Source: Hyphodiscus hymeniophilus
Taxonomy: Eukaryota > Ascomycota > Leotiomycetes > Helotiales > Hyphodiscaceae
NCBI GenBank assembly: GCA_016508695.1
Contig: VNKQ01000004.1
Coordinates: 682,001 to 746,000 of the forward strand
Direction: 5' to 3'
Length of the DNA: 64,000 nucleotides
Shown here: positions 39,222 to 53,900 of the stretch, one piece after another
How positions within the stretch are numbered: position 1 is the first letter of the stretch
How the letters are laid out: each line of letters begins with the position of its first letter
The notes under the pieces: generated by a model
Told to the model about the DNA's origin: nothing
Databases searched by the model: none
The model's input: the letters and a program-made list of their open reading frames with translations, nothing else
Program-made: the position numbers and the translations under genes

Positions 39222-40230
39222 TAGACTTAATTAATCTCCTCGGAATCTATCTTCTCTTACTTACTAACTTCCTTTAATCGAGCCTTTTATTATATAGTAA
39301 TATAAGAGTAATAAAAGTAAATAATATAAAAGCCTTATTAAAAGTTAATAGTTTACTAGAATTAAGTGTCGCTAAGGATCTCTTTATCCTTAGTATAAAG
39401 AGGTAGATATTAGTAGTTTAAGGTTTTCTCTAATACTTATTATTTAATTACCTTATATATAAGGTAAAGTATAAGTCCTTTTTCGTATTAAAATATAATC
39501 TCCCAAACTCGTTACAAATATAAAAGTTATTTACTAAAGTACTATAATAATTACGAATACGCCCGGTTTAACCTTTTTAGTATAAGATTAAGAACTATTT
39601 CTCGGAAGACATCCGATCTTAGTATTATAAAAGCTACCTCCTTGTCTAGTAATCTAACTATTAGTTCTAAGGCAATAAGTTCTTTATATTTATAAGGACT
39701 TACTTATACTAAAAAAACCCTATGTAATATAAATCTCCTATAATAGTTACTTGCTATTAAGCTACCTTAAGGAATTAATGCCTTATCTAAAATCTCTTAG
39801 TATACTATTATATAAGAGAGTTTACTATAACTAATAAAGCTTTCTTATTGTTTATAAAGTAAGTTCTACGTTAATATTATATAAGAAGAGTAGCGACTAA
39901 TATACTTAGACTTAATCCCTCCTAATTGTCTAGTTAATATAACTAAAGTACGTCCCTAGCTTTCTGCTATATAAGAAGGGTCTCCGCTATTCTCTATTCT
40001 AATAATTAGTAAATTGTAATAGCTTTTATAAGTTAATATTACTCTAGAGAGTAATAAATTTAAAGAACTATTACTTAATATAATAAGAGTAGATTAGTTA
40101 CTATTATCTAAAGAACTCTTTACGCGTTTGTTTTTACTAGAAATATCTTTTTCTGCCCCTGAGCCTATTATACTTTATTATATAAGCTAGGCTAATAACG
40201 ACTAGAGAGTATATTCTTCTTAACCCCTTC
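39222..40230 (-). pseudogene. Second copy of the degraded - strand frame
   Basis: This is the counterpart of 8,030-9,038 at offset 31,192; in the lines compared it differs by transitions only. It has the same orientation and convergent arrangement next to the relic ending at 38,913. Confidence 0.35.
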
Positions 40231-43200
40231 TCTAATTTTTTATAGAAATAGGAGAGATTTTAATAGACTATCTCTCTAACTATAGTATATATAAGTAGCT
40301 TTTGGTAATAGCTAAATTAGATAAGGCTATTATATTATAGTAAGTAAAGAAGGCTAGTTAAAAGTCCGAAAGCAAGTTTAATAGAGATTGCCTAGATAAT
40401 AGTTATTTAGACGATATTGATAATAGGAATACTATTAATAGTAATAATATATATACGATATTAATACTATTATTTAATCGTATAACTCGGTCTTTAATTT
40501 TATAAAACTCGTATATAGAGTTACTAATCTTTTCGCAACTATTTATATTTACTCTTAAGTCTCTTAATATATATACAAATCCCGTGACTTTAAAGTAACA
40601 CTTTTCTCTTGTTTATAAGCCTCAAATACCGCCTTAATTACTAGTCCTCGCTTTATAAATATTCGTATAAACTACTTCCTATTATTTTAAACTTATTCTA
40701 ATAATATTACTACTAAAGTTAGCTTAAATTTTCGGATTTATTAAAAAGTAAACCTTAGATCCCTAGCCTTAAGTTCCTCTTTATCTTAGCTATAAGATAC
40801 CTAAGTATTATAATAGAGTAATTACAAAAGTAGCTATACTAAAAACAATACTTAAGGGAGTAAAACTTAGTATATAAGAAACCCTTACGCTACTAAAAAA
40901 GCGTAAGATAATTAAAGACTTATATTATAAAGTAGCGCCCTTATCCGAGTCTAAATCTCTGCGTATAAGGATATAAGAAGTAAGTAATTTAGAATAGGTT
41001 AAAACCTTATAAGGAAATAAGAAAGATAGCGGAGATATAGCTACAAGTAATACTAATACTAAAAGCGAAGAGATAACAAAGAGGCATAGAGTTAAAAAAG
41101 AAGTCTTTTATACTAGTAAAGCCGCCTCTTAATTACGTAAGCTTAATATCGATATATTATTAGAAAGGTAGTAAGTAATCGAAGATGTTTAATATTATTA
41201 GGGAAATTATCTTAAGATCGCCCTAATAGTTAAGACTCTTTAAAATAGTCTTTTGGGGGGACTTTATAAAAGCATTAATATTAGTCTTGTTTTATAGTAG
41301 TAAGTAGTAATTAGCGACGTTTAATATTATTAGGGAAATTATCTTAAGATCGCGCTAATTATTAAGAGCTTATAACAAAGTCTCCCTTTATAGTAGAGTT
41401 TTAGTGCTATTACTAGTATTTATTCGCAATAAAAGAAAGTATTCTAAAATATTATATATTATAAAAATAACGATTTTAATAGTAATATAATAGTCGAAAG
41501 CTAATAGAAAAGTATTTATTAGGTAAGTATTAGAATACCTATTATAAGTAATTTCCAAATATAGCTCTACGTATATATATAGCTTATAATATTACAAGAG
41601 TAATAAATAGAAATTCAAGAGCTTATATTTCTCTTACTAAGCCTAGAATAACTATCGGGACGCAAAATCCCGTTTAAGGTAAATCTTTGGCTAAGATAAT
41701 ACCTAAGCTTTAACTAAAGTGCTTAATAGTTATAATCTACTAATTCTTATATTTATATTAATACTCGATACTTTAAAAACTCTTTCGTCGTATCTCTCGC
41801 TTTATTAACTTACCCTTTATATACTTAATAGTATAGTACTTCTCGATAAGGTTATATAAAGTAAAGAGGTTAAAGTCAAAGGTATAAGAACTATTATTTA
41901 CTCGAGTTAATCTTATAGATATAATATTTTAAACTTTAACTTACGTAAATCCCGGATTTATATTTTCTTCTTTTTAATAAAGTATTTAGTAATATATATC
42001 TATATAATTTTTATCTCTAATACTTATTACTCGAGCTTTTTTATACGTAAGGCGTCCTTTAACTTCTTTATAGTCTTAAGATTAATTTTAGTAAATATCT
42101 ACTTACTTTATTAGTAAGGAGAAGACGCCCCTATTACTATTTAAAGAAGTGTTATACCTTCTTATCCGAGGTAGTAAGGTTTATAATTTCTAGCCCTTAA
42201 ATAATAGACTTTAAATCTATAATATTATTATAGGTTCTTATCTTGCCGCTTTTAGTATTAGTATCTCTAGACTTATTAGTGTCTCTTTTTTTAATATTAC
42301 TTAACTTATTCTAGTCGGATAGAGTTATCTTGTCCTTATATTAAATAATAGCCTCCTCTAGGTTTTTATTACTAATCCTTATCTTACTACCTCGAAGCTA
42401 ATTATTATTAATTATATTAGTATTTCCCTTTTGAGTACGATATAAATTGTTCTAGTTAAATAGTATTATTATATCCTAGTATTAGAGAGTAACTTTAGCT
42501 AAATCGTTAAACTAGATTATTATTTCGCTAATTAGAATTTAAGTATCCCTATTAATATTCCCTTACTAGTTACGATTAGAGTAGTTTTAAGTAGAAGTAG
42601 TTATATATTTATTAGTTTCCTTTATACTAACCCGAATTTTCTTCTTATTACCTTAAGTATTGACTTTCTCGACTTAGTTTATTTCTCTCTTTTGTTTATT
42701 TCTAACGTAGGGCAAGGTAAAAAGGGCTTGGATGTTTATTATAATACTTATAGCTACTAGGGGCTAGTTAGTAATATTAACTTACTTCCTAGGGTTATTT
42801 TCGATAGCGTTACTATAGGCTTATCCTTAGTAATAATTTATTATATTAATACTTTAATTCTAGAAAGTAGTTTAGAGTAGAATAAGTATTATATTAAGTG
42901 TATTCTATAGAAACTAGAAGCTTATAAAGACGGGTTACGACACTTTTTGCCCCTTAAAGTAATACCTTAGTACTTTATTTTAATAAAAGTTTAAAGATTT
43001 AGAATTTATTAATCGAGATAATTAACTTACAAACGATTAAATCTATATATAAATATAATAAAAGTGATAATAGGGTTTTTCTATTAAAACAATCTCTTTT
43101 TATAATCTTTATATATTATTTTAAGTAATCTAAGTGTCTGGTTCTATTTATTATACTTCCTTTTTATCTTTATAATCTAGATACTTAATACTATTAAAAA

Positions 43201-46200
43201 ATAGTTTTATTAGTAACTTTATTACTATAGTAGTATTTTTAGTAAAGTCAGGTCTAATACTTTTATAGCCTTTTACTATCCCCTTAATTTCTCAAATCTC
43301 TTTATATCCCGTAATTTTTGTATAATCTTAAAACTTGATTTTAGCTTTTACTAATTTAATTATTGCTTTTATTGCCTTTAACGCCTAAGACGTTTATAAT
43401 CTAATCTTAAGCTACGTTATTGGATTTTTATTATTTAATATTAGGAACTTTAAAAAGAAACTTATAACTTCTAGGCGATTCTTTAAGTAAATTAAGTAAG
43501 ACTAGGGTCTAATAAAAATCGCTTTTATGCCCTTCTTTTACCCTTATCTTCCTTATAAATCTATAGTTCTATAAGGGTCAAATAGATATTATCTAGATCT
43601 TACTTTTTATTTGATATAAGTAAAATATGCTTATTTAACTACGTATAGAAATCACGTCTCTAGTATAATCTACTAGTTGAAATCTATTATCTAATATCCT
43701 TAACTATCTTATAGTTACTAATTGTAAAATAAACTTGCTTTACTAGTATTAAAGACTTATATTATTATAAGGGTTCTTAAATTATATAATGCTAATAAAT
43801 ATTAAGGCACGCTAAGTCTCGATAACTATAAAGGCCTCTATAAAAATAAACTCGAAAGTATATTCGAAAGTTATAAGACTTAAGCTTAGGTTATAGGGAT
43901 AACTTGGAAATTTAATAAAAGTAGGTTAATAGGGTTTTGTAAGAACGGAGTCGAAAGATATAAGATTATACTTAGGGCCTTAGGCTATTTAGAAGACTTA
44001 GAACACTAATTAGAAGGCTATTAGGGAGAGAATTAAGAATATATAACGATTTTCTATTAAATTTTACTTATTATAGAGTTACTTAAAAGAATTTAGAGTT
44101 ACGTTTTGTTATTAATACGTAGTAATATTAGAGTTTTAGTTAAGATATAAAATGCTATAAAGTCTTTAAAGCTATAATTTGAGCTATAATCTAATTAACC
44201 CTAAAAGAAGAACTATCTCCCTATACTCTAAGTTTTATACTCTTTTACTGCGTATATTCTATTAGTATAATATAGTAAGTCTTTCTTCTTAATTTAGTAT
44301 CCCTAAATATTTAAGGATTTTATACTTGACTCTATTATTATATTTTATATATTTTCCTCCTTATTAGCTTAATAATCCTCCTCGACTTTATAATAAATAT
44401 ATTAATAGAATTTTATTTATTTTAATATTATATCGTTAAAGTAAAGTTTCTCGATAAACTCCCTAAAGAGTATTAGCGAGGCTATATAGTACTTTGCGAC
44501 TAATTTTGTTATTTAGTATTATATTTCCTTGCGATATACGACTTACTAATAGAATATTATTTTCTTTTCTCGTAAAATTAGATTAAAAGTATCTTAGCTT
44601 ATATTAAGCTACTTCTCGAACTCTTTAATACGGTTATTTAAGTTATTATTTATAAGATAAAAGTAGCCGAAATGTAATTACTAGAAACTAGTATTTAACG
44701 ATCTAGAGTCTTAAAGAATTCCTTAAAGCTACTTTTCCGCTTAGTTTAGTAAATATATAGCGGCCTTAATAGCCTATTTGAGTTATTAAGTTATATAGGG
44801 ACCTAGTATAAGTCTAGGGTTAATATAGGAAAATTGTTCGTCGACGTTTATAGTTTACTAATAAGAAAGAGCTAGGGTTTGTATAGTATTAGAGACTAGG
44901 TCGCTAAAAGCTATATTAAATTGCGTAAGGGGAGATTCTTTTAGTATAAATTAGCGAGTTGGAGATAGGCTTTTATATAATCTCTTTAGTGCTCCTAAAG
45001 CCTCTTAACTAATTTTCTTCTTCTCTACGTATAGAGTTTAAGAGGAATAAGTAATATTAGATATTTTTAAAAGTAGCGGAGGTTCTTAAAGTAGTTATAG
45101 TCTTATAAATAGGCCGCAAAGAGGAAGTTATAGGTTTCGATAAGTAAGGTAAGCTTTAAAGTAAATAATAAGTATAAGGAGGTCTTTTTTTAAAGGAGGT
45201 AAGGTAAGTTTAGTTTTGTGGGCTAGTAAGGCTAAGGACAAAGTGCTTTATAGAGATAATGTCTTAAATATAAGAAGAGGAAGCAAAGATAATTCTTATA
45301 GAATTTAGTTATTAATATAAAGTAACTTACAAAGAATATAATCTATTCTATATTACTAGTTAAATCTTATGCAAAATATATAGATATATATATATAAAGC
45401 TACTATTAGTATATTATAATACTAAAATCGCAAGGTTATTATTATTAGTACTAGAGAGATACGACGTTTATAATAGACTAAAGGTAGAAGTAAGTAGTAT
45501 TTCTTTTTAATTTGTAACTATAAGTATCTTCTCTCGCCTATTTTATATTATTCTTTGTTATTTTTTATTATATTAAATAAGGCCTCTAGCGTTTAAGCTT
45601 ATAAGAGCTATATTTTCTTAAAGTTACTTTTAGACTTATAAAGGACTTAAGAAGGCTATATATAATAAAATAAGTAGCCCTAGCTAAAAGCTTAAAGGCA
45701 ACGCTATATTAGTAATATAAATATATCTTAGTATGTCTATAAAATCTATAAAACTAATATACGATTACTAAGAATAAATACGCTGTTATACTAATTATAA
45801 GAAATCTTAGCTTGAGAATTACTTGTTCTTATAATAGTTTTAAGCGCTAAGAGAAGAGGGAGGCTAAAGTACGTATCAAAAGTCACGTAATATAAGTAGT
45901 ATAATTATTTTTAGTAAAGATTAAATAATCCTTACTAATTTATAAGCTTTAGAGTCTTATAACCTTAAAATATTAGACTTATTAATAACTAATATTATAT
46001 TTATATACTTAATGTAATAATAGTAATATAATTAGTAGATTGATAGTATACGAGTAAGGATTAAAGTATAAGGCAAAGGTCCGTTTTGTAAATGGGCGAA
46101 TAAATATAGTAATAGGCCTTAAATTAACCTTAACTTTGTTTAGAGCTTGTTATATTATATTTAGACTACTTTCTAGCTTATTTTAGACTAGTCGAGCACG

Positions 46201-48600
46201 TATACTAAAACCCGCTATACTTAATTCTACTTCTTTAAAATAACTTTCTTCTTTTATTAGATACTAACTAATACTATAAATATTTATATAATTATAATAC
46301 TATAGTAATTAAAGTACTATAAATAGTAATATATTATAAACGCCTTTTAAACGAAGTTGTACTAATAATTAGAAGCGTTCTTTAGAATCCCTTTTAATAT
46401 AGCGAATCTTAGAATAAGATATTACTATTTCTTTTATTTAGTAGAAATTCGGCTAATAGTATAATTGCTCTTACTATAGTAGTAATCTAGCGTCTTGCCT
46501 CTACTATTAGTATACTTAGTATACGTTTTATTTACTATAATTTACTACTTTACTCTATTTAATATAAATAAACTAGACTTAAGGTACTTTTTTTCCTTTA
46601 GCTTTTTTAAGTACTATTTTATATATTCTTATATATAGTTATAACGTATATAAAAGTAAAGTAGTTTACTACTTATAACTATCTAACGTTAATATTTGTC
46701 CCTTTACTTTATATCTTAAGTCTATAATTAAGTAAGTCCGGACTATATCTTTATTATATTTTAATTATAAAGTATAAGTTTTTAGCTACGTTATTAGCTT
46801 ATAGTCTAATTTTATTTAGCTAATGCCTTTTATTTGTTTCCTCTTAAGTCCTATATATTATCTAATAGATCGATAGTTTTCTTCTTTTTTAATTACTATT
46901 ATTAAGGTTAATTTTAGAACTCTTTATTATCTTCTTAGCCGACTAAGTTGTCTCCTCTAGGACTTATACTACTTTTTCTTAGCGTTTAAATTAAGACGAG
47001 AAACCCTTTATATAAGGAGATTAATTAAGATAGTAAATAATTACTTTTAAGATATTATCGATAATAGTATTCTTATTGTCGAGCTCGAAACAAAGCTTAA
47101 AGAGCTCTATATATCTATTACTATATTAAGTCGTATATATATAATAGCTTGACTATAAATGGCGTATCTTGGCTAAATTAGCCTAGAATATAAATCCGAG
47201 ATTATAAAGCTTTATTTCGATAAAGGTATAAAATTACTTAACCTTTAAGAGAAATGTATTAAGAAGGGTCTTAATTCTAGTAAAACAATTAAGGACTTCT
47301 ATTATAGACTTATCTTTATTATATAAGAAAATACTATTAATATTAGTAAGTGTTTATAAGTACTATTATTGTTTTAAAACGCTATTACTAATATAATCTT
47401 AGGCTAGCCCGGCTCTTTTTCTTAGTAGTAGTAGAGCGTTCGACTTCCCTAAGGAAACTCTTATTATTAACTTATAGAAATCGATCTTGTTTATAGGTAA
47501 TTATATTTGAGTTTTATCTCTTAGCCGTAATATAATACCTAATAAGTAATAAATAAAGGCGTATTTTACTAGTTTTTTTAGTAGTGGCCTTATAGGGTTT
47601 CTATTAGTAGACTAGCGTAAAGCTAGCCTATCGCTTAATAATAAAATACTATTATTAATATAAGTATATTAAGTAATATCTAATACGCTACTTAAAAGTA
47701 AGAGAATATTAACGTTATTAAAGGTAACTAATTTTAGTCTAACGCTTAGTAGTAGAATAATATTAGTATTAGTAGTAATAGAATAAGCTAAACCTAGTAT
47801 ATAAGCGAGGAGTAAGATAACGATACTAGTATTAAAATCTATTAATTCTAACCTAGTACTTAGTACTAAAGCTAGCGATATGTTTTATTCTTACCCGCTT
47901 ATTAAGCTATACTTCGAGAACCTAATATTTATACTTAGAGTAGTATTAAGCCTTAGACCGCTTAGCTTAGCCGCTTAAAAACTATATCTTTAGTAATAAG
48001 CTAACTATATATTATCCCTAGCTATCTTAATCCTTTAAGATATTTTACCCTTTTTATAGCCTTGGCTTCTTAACCCCTTAGTTAATCCGCTTTAGGACCC
48101 CTTAGTAATCCCCCTTTAAATATTCCTTACTTTACCTTATAAGTCTTAGATTCCTTTAATATTAAATCTCTCTCTATTAATAGAGTACTCTCTAAAAGTA
48201 ATAGTAATAACGTTTTTTACGAAAGTTAGTCTTTTAGATAATCTAAGAATAAGCCTATAAGTTATTATATTACCCGGGTATTTTATCCTTAGTTAGAATC
48301 CCTTTTTAATAACTAACTAAGTCTCGTAAGGTATAATAGCTATTAAGATAAATTAATTAACTTAAGTCCTTTAGCGGGAGGAGGTGAGGCTTAATAAAAT
48401 AAGTTATTAATTCTATAAGATAGAGAATACTATTAGAGAAGTTATCCGCTAGTTTAAAGACTTACTTAAGTAATATAACTTAATAGTAAGGTTTAATCCT
48501 ATTAGTCTACTCTTTGGCTATAGCTTCTATTTATATTCTAAGATATATACTATTTATTATTAGGTGGTCCTAAGAGGAATATAGCTAATGTGTCTTATAT

Positions 48601-48624
48601 TTAGGGTTAAGATTAGGGTTAAGA
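48601..48624 (+). repeat. Second copy of the telomere-like 12-mers
   Basis: This is identical to 17,409-17,432 at offset 31,192, so the motif belongs to the ancestral unit and is not a later insertion. Confidence 0.5.
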
Positions 48625-49890
48625 AAGTTTTGACTTTAAGTTAAACGAAAATTTAAAAGTATATTTTATTTAATTTCTTTGACTAAGGTTTCCCCCTAAT
48701 TAAGAGCTTTAATTATCTTATACTATTAATTACTTATTATCCTTAAAGTTAATATTATATTACGTAAAACCTATTTTATTAGTACTTATTATAAACCTCT
48801 TTTATAAATAGATTATATAAGTTTAGCTTACTCGAAAATTATAGTGTAATTAATATTATTCGCTAAAATTATATATAGATTTAATAAAAAAGAGTATACT
48901 CTAGAGCTAAATTTCTAATTTGTTTATATATAAATTAGAGCGCGAGATATATTATAAATATATTTAAGATTAATAATATATATTCTCTTCTGAGAAATTA
49001 CTCTTTTATATAGTCTTTATTTAATTTTTTTTTTAAGCGATTATTACTTTATTGCTCTTTATCTTTTAAATCTTAGAGGTTACTTAGGTTGTCTAATACT
49101 TAACCTTTAAATCTTATAAATATTCTTACTTAATATAAATAGCTATTATTATTTATCTAGGTTTGTATAACGTAGTTTTAAGTTACTTGGCTATACTTAA
49201 CTATTAATATATATTCTAAATATATAGTATTATGCTTATATTAGATTCTCTAACGGTACTTATACTAATTACTTACCTAGTAGTAATATACGTTTTTTTT
49301 TACGTGATTAAATACCTCTAAAAATAATATTATTTCTCCTTTATCTTAATAATCTCAATTATAGTATTTACTCCTATTATTTATAATATTTGGCTTATCG
49401 ACTTGGGTAATTTAGCCTGCCCTTATCCCCTAATCCTTATTATTTTATAAGATTATTTATAACCGAGTCTTTTTACTCGACCTTAAGAAACGTACTAAGA
49501 AGCTTAACCTCTTTATTAAGGGTAAACGGGCTAACCTTATAGCCCGGATCTAAATGTTTTACTTAGGTTAAGTTAGTCTTATTTACGAAATAACCCTATA
49601 TAAGTATTTTAACTAAAACTTAAATATTCTTTAATTTGAGTATTTCTTACTTAGTTTATCCAAAGCTAGTAAAAAGCCTAAAATATAACGCTACCTTATC
49701 CTTATTACTAAAAATCGAGTTATTATAATTAATAGTTATAAGTTAGTTAATATACTAGATATTACGTGTTTGGATTGCTTATAGTAGTTTAGATATAGTA
49801 GCTTCTTCTCTTAACTTAAGAAAGGTCTCTTTTTTAATTATACTCGGAAAAGAGCTTATTACTTCTAGTAGAGAAACGCCCGTAATTCTA

Positions 49891-50073
49891 TTAAACGTAG
49901 CTATTCTTCTTAATAAAGAGAATCCCTTCTTCTCTTATAGCCCTAAAGAAAATTCCGAGAATAGTTAGGGACAAAAGTCTAAGAATTCTTTTAATTATAT
50001 TACTTTTTTTAATATAAAGAATCTTATTCTCCCTTATACTATAAAAGAGAGGTCTATTAAGCCTAAAAAACAA
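49891..50073 (-). pseudogene. Second copy of the stop-free fragment with a 33-residue repeat
   Basis: This is the counterpart of 18,699-18,881 at exactly 31,192 bases distance and is also open for 60 codons. Substitutions such as Phe to Leu and Gly to Lys follow from transitions only. Confidence 0.3.
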
Positions 50074-50768
50074 AAGTACGAGAATTTACTTAATAAAGTT
50101 ACTCTTTTTAGTATTAGAAGCCTTACTCTATTTAATGCTTTTAGGGGAAGGTCGACTAATACTAGTATAGTAAATAAAACAAAGTATAATAGGGCTTTTA
50201 TTTATACTTCTCTTAAGTAAAGTAAGAGATCTTATACTTCTTTTAGTTTATTTATTAAAGATACTTATATAGATAATAAGATGCGTTAATAGCCTAGACT
50301 AACTAAAATAATGGGTAGAATAAGAGCCTAAAGTAAGGGATCCCTTAAGGAGTAAATATTATTACTTGGAATAATATAGGGTTTATAAACGAGGCTTAGC
50401 GACTACTTTAAGGAATAAGAAGATATTAAAGAGAGTATAGAACTTATTCTTAATCGCCTTCGATTATTCTCTTTATAGTATCTCTAAGTTAGTTTTTTGG
50501 CTTAACGTTATTATAAGTATTATAGTGGATATAGATTAGTTAGAGTTTAAGTAAAGAAAATTAAAAGGGACTATTAGTAGCGACGTCCGAATAAATTGTA
50601 TATAAAGCTATATATAGGGTATTATATATTATACTTTAGAAGCTTACTATACTTTTAGAACTTATAGTAATTTTGTAGCGATATTAATAATATTATATTA
50701 GCCTTACTTAAAGTATTTGCTAGTATAAATACTTAAGCCTTTTAATACTTTATAAGTATTCTTATAAG

Positions 50769-50978
50769 TTGGATATAATACTATACGTAAAAAGAGCATT
50801 TAGTAATAGCTTATTTTTAAAAGTAATTCGGTATAGAAAAGAGGTTAAACGCAAGACAATTAAAGAACTTAGACTTATAACCCAAAACTTCTTTATAATT
50901 GTAATTAATAAGTTTAGTAAATTGTCCCTTTCTCTAAACCCTCTTAACTATAATAGCTACCGCCAAAGATACTACTAA
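50769..50978 (+). pseudogene. Second copy of the open + strand fragment
   Basis: Sixty-nine codons read open from an ATG; they correspond to about 19,577-19,786 in unit 1. The basic stretch RYRKEVKRKTIKELRL is shared with one Ile/Thr difference, which is a transition. The ATG is not preserved in the other copy and is probably not the ancestral start. Confidence 0.3.
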
Positions 50979-53900
50979 GGCGCAATTTACGTCCTTTATT
51001 TATTAGGAAACGAATTAAAGTTCCCTTAGTAATATTAAAGTTCTCTCGAGCCTTAAAAACACAAAACTATTTATTATATATAATAGATTTATAAAGATTC
51101 AAGCTATTTTATTTAGTAAGGGTTCGCCCTTATACTAGAAGCGTATTAGGAGACTCTAAAGCCAAGTACTATTTGTATTACTTAGGATTTATATATAAAT
51201 AAAAGATATAGAGTAAAGTATTACTTACTTTAATAATAAGCTTTTACGTTATACTCTAAGGAACCCTTTACCTTAGAGTAAAGGCAAAAAAGGTAAAGCT
51301 TATAATAAAAATATATCCTTTTTATAATCTTTCTTACTAAGTATACTATATCTTCTTCTTTTCCGGGGTTTAGTTTCGAGTTGAGTTTTCTTAGTAGATC
51401 TCTAATATTTAGTTAATATTCTCGTTAAAGTCCTTTGTCTTAAAGAGTAGTACTAAAGAGAAAGATAGTTTTTAAAATAGATATACTAGAGTATTATACG
51501 TTATATCTTGGGTAGTCTTAATTCTATATTACTATATCGTTTATAATAGTAGGTAAGTAAACTAAGGCTAGTAAAGCTAAGTAATAGCTTAAATTAAATA
51601 AGTTATATATAGGGCATAGTGTAATATCTTTAGGACTTTAAAGCAAGTAATTTGTAATAGGGCGCTTATAGTATTATTATTTTCTAGGATTACTATTAGC
51701 TTATATATTCCTTCTCTAAGTTATAATATATAATCCGTAAATATTCTAGTTTGACTTGCTATAGTTTTATATAAAGAGCGAAGTTACTATTTATAAGAGG
51801 CTATTAAAAAATTAGTAAATTATAATATAAAAGTAAGTAGAAGTTATAGTCCTTATAGCTTGAATTTCTATAACTTATTATTGTATTAGTAAGACTTGTA
51901 GACTATATAGTAAGTAAGAGAACTCTTTTAGCTTAAACGCTTATAAGTCTCTAGCGTACTAGTAGGTTTTAAAAGATAGAATAAAGCTAGTATAAGTATA
52001 CTAGAAGCGTAAATACGTATTTAAGGATTTATAAAGTGGTTAACTTATATCTTTAGCGTTTATAAGTTACTATTAACTAGTAGGACTTATAGATTATATA
52101 GTGGAACCGTAGTATAAGGCGTAGCTTTAAGTATTAATATAAACTTTGTGTAAATAATGTTTTTTAAAGTAGGGGCTAAAGGTATTACTTTGCGTATCTT
52201 ATTCTTATATCTTCCCCTATCCGATGTTATAACTCGTATACTAATATAAGTAGCTAATAATAGTGTAAAGGTTAAAGCTTAGTAAGAGTATATTTAAATA
52301 GTATACTAGAGATAGTATTATGCTAGAGTTGCGCTTATTGCGGATTTTATGCCTTAATTTAATAAACTCTAAAAGTTAGAGATTACGCTCGTTCGGGGTA
52401 AATGTTTAAAGAGAAGGGATATCGGTTACTCGAGGCGTTATAGAGAATACTTATAGCTTAGTTAAACGAGAATGTTTAGTAGTCGCCTTATATTTATAAT
52501 ATTTATAGACTTAACTAAAAAAGCTCTTTATATTTTCCTTAAGTTAATAATAATATATCTTATACTTGTATTTATTCTTATTCTTTTTAGTAAGAGTTCT
52601 TAGTTCGAGGATAATATAATTGCGTATAGCGTTTTCTAAAATATAAAAGCCTAGTAATATTTAAGATATATTAAAAAGAAGTAAACGAAATTATCGATTC
52701 CCTATTAATATAGCTCTTGTATTATTTGGTTTATTATATATAAGGATAGCTAGTATAATAGTCTTATAATTACTAGAGATAAGCTTAGAAGGGCGCTAAG
52801 TCTAAAGAGTCTTAAGTCATTTTTAATATTATAATATAGGTAGTCTTTACTCGAAAATTAATTCCTTAGACTAAATAATATCGAAGACTTATTTACTCTT
52901 TAAAGAAGGCTATTATTTTCGCTTACTTAGTTCTTTTTACTACTAAAGTTAAATTATTATTTGTATAATACTTTAAAGATCCCGTAGTCCGACTCTCTTA
53001 TGAACCTAGTGTGTCTTTAATAGACTTAATTTATAGTAAGTGTTTTTATATATCCTTTAATACTCTAGTTAACCTTGCCTTATCCCTAATACTCTTTTTA
53101 TATTAGCCCGAGATATCTTTCTTTTGTTATTTTAGAGGATACTTATAGCTAAATATTTCTAGTTCCTTGAGTATTATATATAAATTTTCGTATACCTCTT
53201 TATTTATCGTAAAAGCAAGTTAATTATTACTAAGTAAGATAAGATTACTAGTTAAATTATTGTTTTTAGGAAAGCTAAAGTTAATAGCTTACTTTATAAT
53301 AGGGATATTTAAGAGGTTCTAATTAGCCGCTAATATTTCCTAATTATTAATACTATATATAAAGTAAGATTTACTAGTTAATAATATTTTATTACTTTTA
53401 AAAGAAGTTAGGATAATAATAGGATTATATACTTTGGTTTTACTAGGATTAATGCTTTAGAATACTCTTAAGAGTATACTTCCCTATTATTAGCTTCGCT
53501 TTAATAATTATTCTTTATATTATTATATCGTATCCCTTTAAACTCGATTATATTTAGCTAATTCGATATTCTTCTTAAGAGATTAGAACTCTAAGATAAA
53601 TATATTAATTTTATAGATAATATACCCTAGTTTATCTTTAGCGCTAAGCTTATAAACCTTTATTTCTCTAATTAAAATCTCTTTTTTCGAGGCGTTCTTT
53701 ACCCCCTTTAAATCTATTAAAAATGGGTTTTGTAATTTAAAAACGTTTAGATATTTATATAAAAGAACGGAAGATCCTTTAAAAGTAGACTTTGTTTTAG
53801 TAATAAGTCTAGGATTATCTTATATCTTTTATTTTACTTAATTATCCTTACTATCCCGGCTATCCTCTTACTCCTTAGTAATCTTTAAATCTATTACTTC